This document shows, in pieces, positions 35,050 to 47,215 of a DNA stretch of 64,000 nt. The position numbers and the translations under genes were made by a program. A model generated the notes under the pieces. The model worked only from the letters and a program-made list of their open reading frames with translations. It was not told the DNA's origin and searched no databases. This stretch comes from Synaphobranchus kaupii. Taxonomy: Eukaryota; Chordata; Actinopteri; Anguilliformes; Synaphobranchidae. The stretch spans positions 58,088,157 through 58,152,156 of the forward strand of contig CM056381.1 of NCBI GenBank assembly GCA_029718625.1. Direction: 5' to 3'. Within the stretch, counting starts at the first letter, position 1; the number at the start of each line of letters is the position of its first letter.

Positions 35050-36067
35050 TGTGGTAAGAACCCATATTTTGCTGTGTGGTCACAGAATCATCTTGAATTA
35101 TTGAACTGAGACTATATGAATCCTAACCATTGATAACTACCAATCATTGCTGTACATAAATTCAACAATCTGGTTTTGATTATGCTTTGCTCTGCCTCAC
35201 TTTACATACCCTGCATGGAACAAAAAACTAAATAATTATTTTATCATTATTTTGTTTAATATATAACAATAAGAGAACAAGACGGAAGTTACATTTCAAA
35301 ACATTTGTAAACATGAGAAAATACAAGACATTGAAACGATTCTCCATATGCGGTTGGTCACCACTAAATGTGTTTTCTGTCACATAAACTGATTATACAG
35401 GCAAAATAAAAAAGAACAACAAAGAAACAACAAAGAAACAAAAAAGAATATAAGCCAAAATGGCACATACTCATGTAGACGTAACAACTTTCACAATGAA
35501 ATTATTATATTTATAGTATCCTGTCTGTCTTATGCCCTTGTATTTAGTTGTGGTTTATGCATCCATTGTGATGTGTTACTCTTCAGCCTATTGATCACTC
35601 CAGGGGCAGCTAGCTAGATGGAGGCCTCACAAGCGATGGTGCTGCAGTCCAACGCAATTATTTTATTTGTTCCAAAGATGAAAAAGTCCTTTTTGAAATG
35701 CTTCAAGGCCTGCCTGTACCTGGTAGTGACACACTTACTGATTAGCACTAAATGATTAATAAATAATTGAATGAAATTTAGGTTGCTGCATTCTGCCATT
35801 ATTCAAATTAAACCTGCGTATGATTTAAAGAAAACCCACAAGACAGCCACAGAATCATTACAACCAAAAATGTATTCAACATATTCAATGAGCTGTAGTT
35901 TCAGATAATGGAGGCTATTCATTTAATCAGTGTGAAGTGTGAAGATTATGAACATACATTATCTGACTTCTCTGCGATATTATCCAAACTTTAACAGCTA
36001 CAGCATACAGGCAATTCTTTCACATAATGACATATCAACAGTTATCAATTATCTTTTGAATGCTCCT
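35050..36067. other. No gene seen
   Basis: An A-rich tract with doubled ACAACAAAGAAAC lies at 35415-35450. No other feature is supported. Confidence 0.5.
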
Positions 36068-36560
36068 TTAACCCCTTTGCACAGAGACTTAATTTTACCC
36101 ATTTTGTACCGTTCTGTTTAAAGCTTTATAACTCCAGATGTCAATGTTACACAAACACCAATAATGGTTTAAATTAAAGAAGACCCTTGTACCATTTATT
36201 ATCATGCCTTAAATTTATTTATTTTCCTAATTGTAAATTATGTAAATTATGGCCAATGAATACACCACCCCTGGTGAAAATTTCCAGCACTCTAGTTTAC
36301 AGTGAACCCCCTGAGAGTCACATGTGTGAATAAGGTAAAACATTACATTTTCTGGTTCGCAAACCTCCTGTCTGTATGTGTACAAAATATTAAATGGATA
36401 TGTCTTACTGCTCACGTCCCATGAGGCAATTTGAAATGGTGTACCTCTGTGTCCAAAGATCTATCCAAAATGGATAATTGTGCAGTAATTCAGTAATTTC
36501 CAACAGATAAACTCTTTTGACTCATTGGAAACATGTTTGCATCTATATCATTAGATAATT
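36068..36560 (+). repeat. Window-wide dispersed repeat, copy A
   Basis: It starts TTAACCCCTTTGCACAGA and runs through TATAACTCCAGATGTCAATG, AACATTACATTTTCTGGTTC and ATCTATCCAAAATGGATAAT. The same block order occurs in copies B, C and D. There is no long frame, terminal inverted repeat or A-rich tail, so the element class is open. This is the most diverged copy. Confidence 0.55.
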
Positions 36561-37166
36561 TCCAACTTTTTCTAAATATTAGGGGAATGGTTATAGGTGT
36601 CCAAAAAACTACCCAAACCTATCCAAACATGAACACAGCTTTATTGTCCATTTGAAGCACATTATCATGTCATATGAGGAGGCAATTAACAAGGGGAATG
36701 ACCCTTAGATAATCAATTTCTTTGACTCAGTTTAGTGTCCAGTGCCAGAAATGCCCAACACAGCCCCGTTCTGGTCATAAAAGGTAATTTATTACCAACC
36801 AGTCAGACTAACGTATGTATAAGAACATGCACACAATTTACAGGGTCATACTATCATACTATCTCCTATATAAACATACGCCAGCCCATGGATTATTATA
36901 ACGGACAACTAGCTGCCATGTCATCCACTTACTGTATGTCCCTATATTAGCTATTCTGGTTCACCCAACATAATGAATGGCTAGGCCACACATGAAAGCT
37001 ATTGTGTAGTATAAATTCCTAGTAACATTACATTCTAGTTGTAATAGATTGGCAGCTCATTACTTATGGTATGAAATCCAACAATTCTGAACTTGGTGCC
37101 ACTACTACAAAACTGTGACATCATAAACAATATAACACAACCTAGCTAGCCTTTCTGTGGCACAAC
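36561..37166. other. No gene seen
   Basis: AT-rich, no supported feature. Confidence 0.5.
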
Positions 37167-37606
37167 CAGTAGCGTGTCTAGGGGTTGGCCAGGGGTGGCT
37201 ATTCACTATTCGCTATTCATTTGAAAATAACCATGTTTACCAAGGCACTTTCTGAAGATTTTTTTAATTGTAACTATAAACATTGTTTTATGTTCAAACC
37301 CCAATTCCAAAAAAATAAAATAAAATAAGCACATAAAAGCAGAAAGCAGTGATGGCAATAGCCATTTTTAAATGGGCTAACTGCATCCTTCAACTGTAGG
37401 CTTATATTTAGTTAAACAGACCAACTCCAGTGGTGCTACTCCAGTGATTCTTTTGATGATGGCAATTGTATTGAGTCCAGATGTCATTCACAACATCAAC
37501 TTGGTAGGTGATGTGTGGTAGGCACACCAAAATGCCATGGCCACCCCAACGTGAGCATGTTTCCCACCTTGGCCACCCCAGTCAAAATTATCTGGACATG
37601 ACACTG
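37167..37606. mobile_element. 440-bp hAT-like MITE
   Basis: The left end is CAGTAGCGTGTCTAGG with a later GGGGTGGC. The right end, read on the minus strand, is CAGTGTCATGTCCAGA with a GGGGTGGC after it. CAGT-ends and a GGCCACCCC motif on both sides fit fish hAT MITEs. The adjoining octamers GGCACAAC and AATACAAC match at five of eight positions and may be a decayed 8-bp target duplication. No coding capacity. Confidence 0.55.
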
Positions 37607-37624
37607 AATACAACACTATAAAAA

Positions 37625-37626
37625 GC

Positions 37627-37668
<42 letters not shown>
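37625..37668. repeat. (CA)n microsatellite, about 21 units
   Basis: A CA run interrupted once near its start. It creates a meaningless V-C-V-C frame on the minus strand. Confidence 0.95.
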
Positions 37669-37670
<2 letters not shown>

Positions 37671-38569
37671 CATACACATGGCAACACTTAGCTATGGAAT
37701 CCATGCTTTCTGCTTCAGATGAAGTGTCATGGATTTCTCACCAGTGGTCACTATGCAATGCGTATAACGTGCTTTCTTGCACAAAACCATGGAGACGCAG
37801 ACAGTTCTTGATGCGCGATGTTCTGAAATATGCTCGTAACACTCACAGCTGTGACAATCGCTCCCAACTATTCAATGACTATGTATTATACTTTGGAAAG
37901 CTTAGTATGCGTTCTTTTTGGATATTAAGGCCGTCAATCAATTACAATTAGTTTCAAGATATTACAACTCCCAATTTGAATTGCGTTCAGTTATGCAGAT
38001 GTATTTTTGAGATTTATCCTGTGTTGAAACTTACATTATATATCAATATAGGCCTAGGCAGAAAAGGAAAATAACTACATAATCTTAGAAAGGACATGTC
38101 TGGCTTTGATAATGCAGGAACGGTTATGACTTTATTCTGTTGTTTATGAGAGATTTTCATAGCATGACGACAGAAATTCACAGCAGGCAAAATAAAAGTT
38201 TCATTGACCTATATCCAGGACCTTATGTGTTTTTTATTGTTGCTGTGATAGTATACGATCGATTTTTTGGTGGTAAAAGAAGAACTGTAACCAACTCCTA
38301 AATATATTTAAATGTCCAGTATCTTCAACCCGATTCGCTCTCATGTAGATCACACTGTAGAATGGTCAATATACTTTTTTGAAATACGGAAGAACGGTGG
38401 CACATAGAAAGGTTGTATTTTGCCTGATAATAGCCCAACTAGCGCTAATGAAGACAGTATGCTGTTTTCCATGACACCACGCTTTCTGACGTGGTACAGT
38501 AGGATGCTTGTGCTGTAGACCCCCGGGTCCACGCCACTAGGGGGCCTGAACAAAGATTTTCTTTTGCTA
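37669..38569. other. No gene seen
   Basis: AT-rich DNA. The left end of the following Tc1 relic may lie somewhere in here but is not recognisable. Confidence 0.45.
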
Positions 38570-40370
38570 TGGTCGAGGAGTCATCCTTCACCATATTCTC
38601 GACAAGTGAGCGAGTGCATGTGTGGTGTACACCAAGAGAACGGTACAGGCATGAATGCTTGACCCCTACAGTGAGGGGGTCCGGTGGCTCTGTTATACTG
38701 TGGGGGGCATTTTCCTGGCATGGTTTGGGTCCACCTGTCCCCTTAAAGGAAGTTATTCTGAGTGATCACCTTTATCCTATGATGAAACATTTCTATCCTG
38801 ATGGGAGTGGTCTGTTCCAGGATGATCCACAGGGCACGAGGGGTCACTGAATGGTTTGATGAGTATGAAAATTATGTGAATCATATGCTAGGGTCATCGC
38901 AGTTACCAGATCTCAACCCAATTGAACACCTATGGGAGATTTTGGACCGACGTGCAGTGTTGTAAAGTAACAAAGTACAAATACTTTGTTACTGTACTTA
39001 AGTCGTTTGTTGACGACTTTTTAACTCAAGTAGTTATTTTTCTGTTTACTTTCACTTTTACTTCACTACATTTTCAAAGTAAAACCTTTACTCAGCTACA
39101 ATTTCCAAGACTGGGTTCATTACTCAGTAAAAAAATAACACCAAATGGAAGAGTACAGCGCACCGGATAATCACATGACTAGTATCAGTCCGTACTTGAT
39201 TTAAAGTAATACTACATCCAAAACAGTAATACTACATCAAACAAAATATAGCACTGACCCACCATTACTTTTGTTTACATTTTTAAACGTTTTTTTGTGT
39301 TAATTTTAACTGGTGGGCATCTCAAAGCTTTATTTTGTATTTTATTAATGTACTGAAGCTGGCTTCAAGCTGAACCAAATATCTGATATAAATATCTGAA
39401 CCATAGGCGATCATGTGGGTGCTCAGGCACCTGGGCACCCACTGCAAATCGTATTGCAGAGTGAAGTTATATTTTGATGAAAGAAACGTGATACAAGCAA
39501 CCAATTGAAAAGTGCTGTTTGTTGAGGTATGCTACATAGCCTACTAGCCTACTGACTCTCCAGAGTGACATAGTAGGTGATGTTGACTCCACGAAATGGA
39601 CTAGTTTATAATAGCAATTAAACCCAAAACCCACACAAAATTAAACATCACGCCTGTGTCAAACGATTCCGAGGAAAGTAATGTTAGCAGCACAGTTTCT
39701 GCCCCACAGTTTTACATTTTTAAATGCCATCTCGCATTCAGGCGAAAAACTGGCTAAAATCGGTTTAAAATGTTTTTGAACCGGCATACACTTTTAACGC
39801 ACTTTTATACTTGTGTACATGCCTAATCACATATGAGATTCTTGTCAGTTAGTAGCCTACCTACCTGATAAATAGGTTATTATAGCACTGCAAGCAAAAT
39901 AAACCCAACATTTGGTAAAACAGTTGGTAAAAACCTTATCCTTACCATATAGTAAAAAATATATTTGGCGCCTATGTTCTGAACAAATAGTCTGCTTTGT
40001 TTTTAGTTTTTTTTGTTACTTTTACTTGTACTTTTTATACTTAAGTACACTTAATACCGGATACTTTAATACTTTTACTTAAGTAGTATTTTAATGGGTG
40101 ACTTTCACTTTTACTATTTTCCAGCAAGGTATCTTTATTTTTACTTAAGTATGAATTTTGAGTACTTTTTACAACACTGCCGACGTGTTAGACATAGCTC
40201 TCCACCACCATCATCAAAACACCAAATGAGGGAATCTTTTGGAAGAATGGTGTTCCAGCCCTCCAGTAGCGTTCCAGAGACTTGTAGAATCTATGCCATA
40301 GTGCATTGAAGCTGTTCTGGTGGCTCGTGGTGGCCCAACACCTTACTAAGCCATTTTTTGTTGGTTTTTC
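38570..40370 (+). pseudogene. Tc1-like transposase relic, split by a hAT insertion
   Basis: Before the insertion, plus frames show the middle of a Tc1-type DDE transposase: VWCTPRERYRHECLTPTVRG, the glycine-rich GGSVILWGAFSWHGLGP block, a damaged FQDDPQ where the second catalytic D box should be, then LPDLNPIEHLWEILDRR at about 38906-38952. After the insertion, from 40188, the same protein resumes with RHSSPPPSSKHQMRE and a degraded C-terminus. The N-terminal helix-turn-helix part is missing, and frameshifts separate the blocks. The coding relic is 38570-38954 plus 40188-40310. Non-functional. Confidence 0.8.
38955..40179. mobile_element. 1,225-bp non-autonomous hAT transposon with perfect 8-bp TSD
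   Basis: The left end is CAGTGTTGTAAAGTAAC. The right end, read on the minus strand, is CAGTGTTGTAAAAAGTAC. The octamer CCGACGTG lies immediately outside both ends (38947-38954 and 40180-40187), the 8-bp duplication typical of hAT elements. The subterminal regions are full of TACTTTTACTTAAGTA-type motifs, as expected for transposase binding. There is no transposase, so a related autonomous hAT must have moved it. It landed inside a Tc1-like transposase gene. Confidence 0.9.
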
Positions 40371-40819
40371 CTTTAATTTGTCACCTGTCTGTATATTATT
40401 ACATCTTCATTTGTGGTTTGGCATGCATTAGTGGCAGTGTTGGGGAGTAGCAGAACTACCGTAGCTAAAGTTAGCTTTATACATTTCTGAGTAATGTTAG
40501 CGTGTGGTAATGTTATATTGACAAGGCTACTTTTAAAAACAATTAGCTTTCAAGTAGTGAAATAAATGTGTCATTGGGGAGTGTGATTCTCAGGGCACTT
40601 TCAGAAAAGGAATTAACTATTATTTTGTTTTTAGCAGGATGGTTTATGAGTTTGTGGCTTTGGATTTATGAAATCATCAGCAAGTGTCAGAAATGTCTGG
40701 TTAGTTAACTTTTACTCATTCTTCATGAAAACTGAACAAAGTAAATACATGAGAATTCATCTTGACCATTCTCCCCTGAAATCAACTTTAAAAAATGTGT
40801 AACTAAATGAACTGTTAAC

Positions 40820-41350
40820 TTTGGTCTATTCTCACATGTTTAGGGGGTGTTCTATTTAATGCTTTATATCTCCAGGTGTAAGCATCACAGAAACCTATTA
40901 AATGGCTTAACTGAAAGAATACAGTTGTATAAAAATACAATTTACAATACTAACTTATGTTAGTTTATTTTCATAATTTAGGTCAAAATAAAGTGCCACA
41001 AATGCAAAAAACTTTGGAAAAGTGCAAAAAAAAAAAAAGGTTTTGCTTTAGTTTACAATGAAATACTGTGAGCTACATACAGTATATGAAACAGGTAAAA
41101 CTATACATTTCCTGGATCATAAACTCCGTGTCCACAAGTTTGCAAAATCTGAAAGTGATATGCAGAACTACTAAAGATCTATGATGCAAATATAGGCAAT
41201 GTACCCTTTGTCCCCTAGTGTCTCCAAATGCATCCACAATGTCTAAATTGTGAATTGCTGTTAAATCATAAAATAATCATATATTTAACTACAAATCAAC
41301 TGTTTTGGCTCATAAAACTCACTTTTGCATCATTTTCAAGTGGGAATTAC
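40820..41350 (+). repeat. Window-wide dispersed repeat, copy B
   Basis: It shares TATCTCCAGGTGTAAGCATC, ATTTTCATAATTTAGGTCAA, AATAAAGTGCCACAAATGC, TATACATTTCCTGGATCATA and ATAATCATATATTTAACTAC with copy D, and part of these with A and C. It lies within the hAT-like element that starts at 40435. Confidence 0.75.
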
Positions 41351-42037
41351 TATCCTTTCATCAGTATATGGAGATAGATATTTATCTAACCTTTCCAAAG
41401 CCTGTCATAAAATGAATAAAATATTTTCTTGTCCAGTATAAAGCATATACACATTCATACTCACTCCAAGGAAGATTTTACATTCATCTAGTACATATGC
41501 ACAGCTTATTTGAATGAGTATTTTCCATGCCCAAGTGACAAGTATTTCCCAGGGATATACTACTACGGCATAGTGTATATTATGTACAATAAGATTATAG
41601 TAAAATAATATTCCACCATCAGGAAAATGCTGGAATTTTGAAATATTTGAAATATCACAAGCAGTAATACTTACATACCTATCAAGAAGAAAAATGTCCC
41701 TCATGCATATCCCTCATATTCTCCAACAGAATCAATGCTATGGTATCTTGGTAACTATGGTTTGTTCTGACCCACTCCCAAAATCCATGTAAGCAGGCGA
41801 GCATTTTCTCTTGCCATGCTGAGGAGTTAGTAAATTAGTAAAGACTTGCGGAAATAACATGAAATAACTATTACGCCTTGCCAAGCAAATGTACATTATA
41901 ACTAGAAATTCTAGTTTCAGCTAGAATAACGCCCAGCTGTAATTTATTGTTCAAAGCATCCAATGAGACATTGCAAACACCGTTGCTATGGTTATAATGT
42001 CCTATATTGGATAAATGAGCTGTCAATTAAACCAGGT

Positions 42038-42054
42038 GGGGGGGGGGGGGGGGG
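42038..42054 (+). repeat. Poly(G) run, 17 nt
   Basis: Seventeen uninterrupted G. Confidence 0.95.
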
Positions 42055-42230
42055 CTATAATTGCCTTATGAATTAAGTTTTATGTTATTTAAAGAGGATC
42101 TGCGCATAAAAACAGTAGCGCAAGCCAAAATCTGGCATAGCCTACGGCCCATAGGTTAACTAATTAATGTTTTTTTTTATGAACTAGCTTCAATGTAGAA
42201 CTCGTTAACTACTTTTTAAAAGTAGCTTTC

Positions 42231-43838
42231 ATTGAATGCAGTTGTGGCTAGCAGTTGTGGTTTACCTATTCTTAAATTTCAGATTTTCTCTAACAGGCTC
42301 ACTTGTGAGGGAAATTAGGCTATTTTTCGGGATGTGTTGTAAATACCCAAGATATCATCCTTCAGGGCTTGTTATCTTGTGTAGATAAATACAATATTTA
42401 TTTGAGGTAGAATTATAGTCAAAAAGCGTTCTGTTATCGATCTTCATTAAAAGTATATCTGGTTTCACAGACCTCACCGCACATCACACCATATTTACTC
42501 TATAGGAGTTGATTTAACACTGAATATTTTACTGTGTATGTTATGCACACACACGCCCACAAACACACACTTCAATTTTGTGTTACTCTTTCATTCAGAA
42601 TTTACAGAAAAGACCCTTAAAATGTTGATAATATGTTGTAGTATATCTGTGTTTGCCTAAGTGCTCTCAAAATCCAGTAATAGAAATGGTAAACCAAACC
42701 AAACCAAAAACAATCTCCTGAGAATCATCTGAGAATTCCTTGAAGGAATAGGCCACCAACAGGAAGATAAATATTTCCTTCTGAATCAATTTTTTATAGG
42801 AAAGAAATGCCATGAATTATGCATTCAAAAAAGAAAATGTATATGTAACAATACAGGGGTTATTTTCACAGGTTAGATGCTGTGCCGCCATTACAACCAC
42901 AGGAAACAATTCACCAGACACTGTGTCATTCCAAAATACAGACCTGTATGCTTTTTGTCAAGTAACTCGCCAACTTCTCATTGAGATAAGTGCTAATAGC
43001 TGAGTGAGAAATGTCAACAGCCCTGTACTTAAACTGATTTGACATTCTGATTGTCGGCTTTGCATGTTTTCCATATGGTATGTTCTCATGGGCACTAGTT
43101 GTAATGACATCTCATTTCAGGCTCAGTATTTTCTCGTAGTGGATCTGCAAATCAAATTAAAACCCACATGAAGAAAAAGTGAGAAAGCCATTCTTGAAAT
43201 CCAAAAAGATCTGGGATTTCATGATCAAATGCTGAAGTGGGAACATGGACACATAATGAACCAGAACACCAGGCATCTGCTCTAAGTATCCAGGGATTTA
43301 GACCAGGACTCGAGTTGTTGTCATGGTTGGTCATACATACAGAGGGTGATTAATTTATTTGGCTTGGATAATAATTGTGTTATTGTTTTCCCTGGAGAAA
43401 GCTGGAGATCATTTTGTGAAACCTTTTTTAAGCTGCCATTAAACCTAATGATGGGAGAGTGAGGTTGTGTGAACTTAATAATGGGTAGAGGTACAATAAG
43501 CTGTCAGTCACTGACTTGTCTGAACAGATCAAAAGGCTTAGCTCAAACCATTGTGCCAGTAATTGCTTAAGGTTGCTCTACCCATTTTTGAACTTGAGAA
43601 ACCTCACAGTGCCATCATAAAAGAAACAAACTTCCAATTCCAAATTAATTCTAATTCCAACAGAAGGACAATGTGGTCATGGAGCATATCCCAGAGAGAG
43701 ATACTACCTACACGTATCCTCCTGAGACCTGGCAGAAAACAAGTTCAAGTTTTACTTTATTTTGACATAATAAAAGCATCTTAGAGGACAAAAACATATT
43801 TAAAAAAATATTATTTATTGTAAAATTGCTCCATGTAA
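42231..43838. other. No gene seen
   Basis: AT-rich, apart from the MITE half at 42505-42538 and an ACCAAACCAAACC tract at 42692. A degenerate CA run lies near 42545. Confidence 0.5.
42505..42538 (-). repeat. Half-copy of the 6631-6748 MITE
   Basis: On the minus strand this reads ACACAGTAAAATATTCAGTG then TTAAATCAACTCC, matching the left arm at 6631 with a few changes. The other arm is absent. Confidence 0.6.
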
Positions 43839-43854
43839 GGGGGGGGGGGGGGGG
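43839..43854 (+). repeat. Poly(G) run, 16 nt
   Basis: Sixteen uninterrupted G. Confidence 0.95.
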
Positions 43855-44220
43855 TCTAAGCCCATTAAGGGAAACAGGAATGAAAAGGAAACCGTTTTGC
43901 ATACCATGCTAATTAGCAAATAATCCAATATGAATGGCTTTTGGCATACATGTACAGATTCACATAATGTACAGGCCACATAAGCTGAACTCAATAAACA
44001 GAGCTCAGCTAACATGACAAAAAAGAAAAGAAAAAGCTCAGCTAACATGCAAACAATCCAGTTGGCTATTGTTGTCTATGTCATTTGATGCTCGCTAGTC
44101 TAAGATAAACGAGCTGAACAACGAACATATCAAGAACTCAACACATTCTTTCTGTCAAGAGACAAGCTGAGTTAACATTACATTTATAAACCACAGTATA
44201 AATTAACATTTTGTGAGACT
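43855..44220. other. No gene seen
   Basis: AGCTCAGCTAACATG is repeated at about 44003 and 44034 on either side of an A/G-rich tract. Confidence 0.5.
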
Positions 44221-44270
44221 GTTCAATTTATATAGAATTAAAGAGGTTCAATTTATATAGATTTAAAGAG
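44221..44270. repeat. 25-bp tandem duplication
   Basis: Two adjacent copies of GTTCAATTTATATAG-(AA/AT)-TTAAAGAG at 44221-44245 and 44246-44270 differ by one base. Confidence 0.95.
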
Positions 44271-44549
44271 TGCTAGCATCAATGTGCATACATGCTAACG
44301 TTAGCTAACATATCGATAATTAGCAGTGGATAAGCAGCAATGGCACTTATAATAAGTCAAATGGGAGCAATTGCAGATAATTTTCTTCACCTAAAATGAA
44401 CTAAGTGTAACAGCAACCCTAAATCAGACAAGAATTTTATGTCACACTCACTTAGCAAGCGAAGACATTCTGAAGAGAACTTAAGTTATCATCCATTAAT
44501 GCTTAATGGAGGACGCATGCAGGATTTAATCTCAGGGTACGCACACAGG

Positions 44550-44720
44550 CAGGGCCGTGCAGAGACCTTTTGAGGGGCAGGTGCTCAAAGTGAGAAAGGG
44601 CACGTGAACCTATAAAAACTATTTGGGGGACACTTCAGTGCTAGGGGGTTCTGGGGCCATGCCCCCCCGGGAAGAAAACATTTGAAAAACAGCACTGAAA
44701 TGCTCATTTATAATGCCTTT
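44550..44720 (+). mobile_element. hAT-like left end, CAGGGCCGTGCAGAG type
   Basis: CAGGGCCGTGCAGAGACCTT followed by GGGGCAGGTGCTCAAAGTGA is a recognisable start of a fish hAT-like element. No matching right end is found within about 2 kb, so only one end survives or the element is rearranged by the LTR insertion downstream. Confidence 0.4.
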
Positions 44721-45102
44721 TCAGAACAGTATTAATCTGCTGTTTAGAAAATTATAAACAAAAGCACTCCAAACAAGCTAACAATACTGAAAAACCAATC
44801 TTTTATCAAAAATATTTAATTTGTGCTCTTGCTAAATCCCTCCCCCCCTTTCTTTTCTTATGTAGCCTGGATCACATGCTCTATTATTAGATATTATTCA
44901 GTTTCTATTTAAACAAACTATCTGTATTCTGCATTGATATTGCCTATGTCTGACACATCTGTTGTTGCTAACATTAGGGAGGTGCTAGCGGATGGTAACG
45001 TTAATGCGGGTACCTGGGGCTCGTGAGAGCTAACCTTAGCCGTGGCAGTTTCTTCGGTCGACAGAAAAGATTCCGGTTCGATTGCTTCTGTGATTTAATC
45101 AC
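44721..45102. other. No gene seen
   Basis: Possible interior of the hAT-like element. It holds GCTAACATTAGGG and GGTAACGTTAATG motifs. Confidence 0.4.
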
Positions 45103-45771
45103 TGTTTATAATGGGGGAGTCGGGTTCAGAGGACCAGACACGACAGAGAGGAATCTAACAGTAAACCACGGAGTGGAATACCAGTAAAGCGGAACAGTGT
45201 CCGCGACAGGGAAGGAAAACACAAAGAAATAGGGAACAAAACTACCGGCGTAGCCAAAGAAAGACAACCCACAAAATAGGTAGAGGCTCAGAACTCGAGC
45301 AGAGTACAGGCAGAAAATACCGGAGGTAAGTAAAACAGAAATGAACTGATAGTGACCCCCAATAACAGGGCGATAAAACTCAGCTTGAGTATAGATAGTA
45401 AAGAGATAATCTCTCACTCTCAATACCAGAGCAGTAACAGAGAGATAAAAGAAAAGGAAACGGTAAAGTAAAAACTGTCTCAAAGAGAACAGAACAGGAG
45501 AACAGAAACGAGGGGCAGAGAATGCAAAAGGGAAACAAAATCCTAAAGGAACACTAATGCAAATAAAGGCAAGTCCCGTGTTACTCCAAAGCAAAGCGAT
45601 GAAGCAAAGTGGTCTCCTTTAAATGCCTAAGCCTATACCTTACCGGCAACGTGAAGTTTGTAAGACAACACCGAAGCACCGGAAAACGGAAGTTCAGAGC
45701 TTTTATAGCCGGCAGGTAACCTAGGACAGGTGAAAATAATAATTGCCTGGAGAAAACGAAAACCCGAAACA
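45103..45771 (-). mobile_element. Solo LTR-like unit
   Basis: The ends are TGTTT...AAACA. Read on the minus strand, the unit has a TATAAA box about 65 bp from its start (GCCGGCTATAAAAGCTCT, 45695-45712), a T/C-rich transcribed part and a 3' end of CCGACTCCCCCATTATAAACA. This is the architecture of an LTR. No primer-binding site, polypurine tract or gag-pol sequence adjoins it, so recombination down to a solo LTR is the simplest reading. The flanking pentamers do not match. The 162-codon minus frame inside (45106-45594) is low-complexity and not a gene. Confidence 0.5.
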
Positions 45772-47215
45772 GGTAACTATGTCGTTTGCCACTGTTATCC
45801 TAGTTAACGTTAGCCGTCTTCTTTTGGGCAAACGATTAGAATATGTTTTAATTTCATTTCCTCTGAGTTTGGCTGCGACTAACGGGTTTTTGTGTTGAAT
45901 AAATAAAATCCCCACTTTTTTTTGATGCAGTTACAACTAACCAACCAGGTGTCAGAATACAAAAGGGATAGCTGTGCTCACCAGTCACAGGCATCATCTT
46001 ATTTTTAAAAATTAAACTGTTGGATACGGATCTGGGATCAGTTTTCGATTACTCTTACAGAATTAATTTGACATAAAACTGACCTAAGATCAGGACTAGC
46101 CTCACCACACTCCTTTTGACACTTTGGTAGCGACATTGCATATTTGTTGTAGGGAAAACCATAGGCGCTTGATCTTTATTTTTAACAACTTGACATGCAC
46201 GTAAAAATAAGTCTGCTCATAAGGGGCATTCATACCGACAGAAAATTCTGATTTTATTCAACGAAATAGCATGGGATCCCCCAAGTCCAAAGGTCTCTCT
46301 CTTATGGGGGGTTCGGGACACCCCTAGCCCCTCCTCAATTTGAACACTGATTAGTACTTTACAACCCCCACTGTTTTTATGAAATAAATTTAAAAAATAG
46401 CATAGGCCTACTCCAGGAAATGTTATAAAGAAATGCCATTATAATTGAATTATTCAGTATTTTAGTGATTAAGAAATTAATATTTTCTGCATTTTGTCTC
46501 TAAAACTAGGAGGCATATAAAATGTACAAAATATATCATGCAAAAATTGGAACAGTTCTGACCACATAAATCTTACCTCAAGCTGTGGATGGCTGAATGC
46601 TGCCATGAGAAAAATACCATGAGATCTTGTGGTTTGCCTGCTGTGGAGGTCTTCTTCTTTGCCCTCTAATTACCTTCATGCTGTGATGGAATTCTTGCCG
46701 TGTGTGTCTGGATGCTCGTGGTACAAACATATGCATAGGCTAATGTAAAGTTCAATGGAGAATCTGTGACTGGTTGTACAGGGCTACCGTTGATGTCGAC
46801 CCCTGCTCCCAAATCTGGAACATGGACTGAAATAAGTGCAGTTATCCAGTAAGAAAACGGCGAGCTGCAAACCCATGACAAACGTTCCCCATCTCGTCTG
46901 ACGCCTTGCATCACAAGCAATCCCAACATGCTTTGCAGACAGGAGGAATCGCCTCTCATTGAAAATGAATGGAGGCGGTGTAATTGTACAAAAAATCCGC
47001 TCCACACCGGTTTCTGTGGGGCTTTACCGTCAGACAGGAGGTAGAACTAATTTGTGAAATCAGCTGGCTGGAAGAAACACATGGCAGGACTTTATGACCC
47101 CTGGACTTAAGGTAGAAACATCTACTTTGTAGACTATAATAATGTTACTTTCAAAATGAATCTCCACAAAAGTAAAAACACTCAAAGAAATGTAAATGTT
47201 TGTGATTAGAACAGA
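45772..47215. other. No gene seen; old inverted-repeat relic near 46026
   Basis: GATCTGGGATCAGTTTT at about 46029 is loosely mirrored by AAAACTGACCTAAGATCAGG at 46076-46095, a pattern seen in fish palindromic repeats. Overlapping frames near 46666-47007 lack domains. Confidence 0.35.

Larger units (their letters stand above)
40435..42230. mobile_element. hAT-like element, right tip missing
   Basis: The left end, CAGTGTTGGGGAGTAGCAGA, matches the common fish CAGTGTTGGGGAGTA type. Near 42180-42225, GAACTAGC, GTTAACTAC and TTTTAAAAGTAGCTTTC look like the usual right subterminal part, but the final CAACACTG is absent. The interior is interrupted by copy B of the dispersed repeat. The right boundary is inferred. 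Confidence 0.45.

Noticed and set aside
37488..37679. Frame with a V-C-V-C run
   Set aside because: It is the translation of the CA microsatellite.
45106..45594. 162-codon minus frame, the longest in the window
   Set aside because: It lies wholly inside an LTR-like unit, is low-complexity F/S/L-rich and matches no protein family. The DNA is better explained by the LTR.
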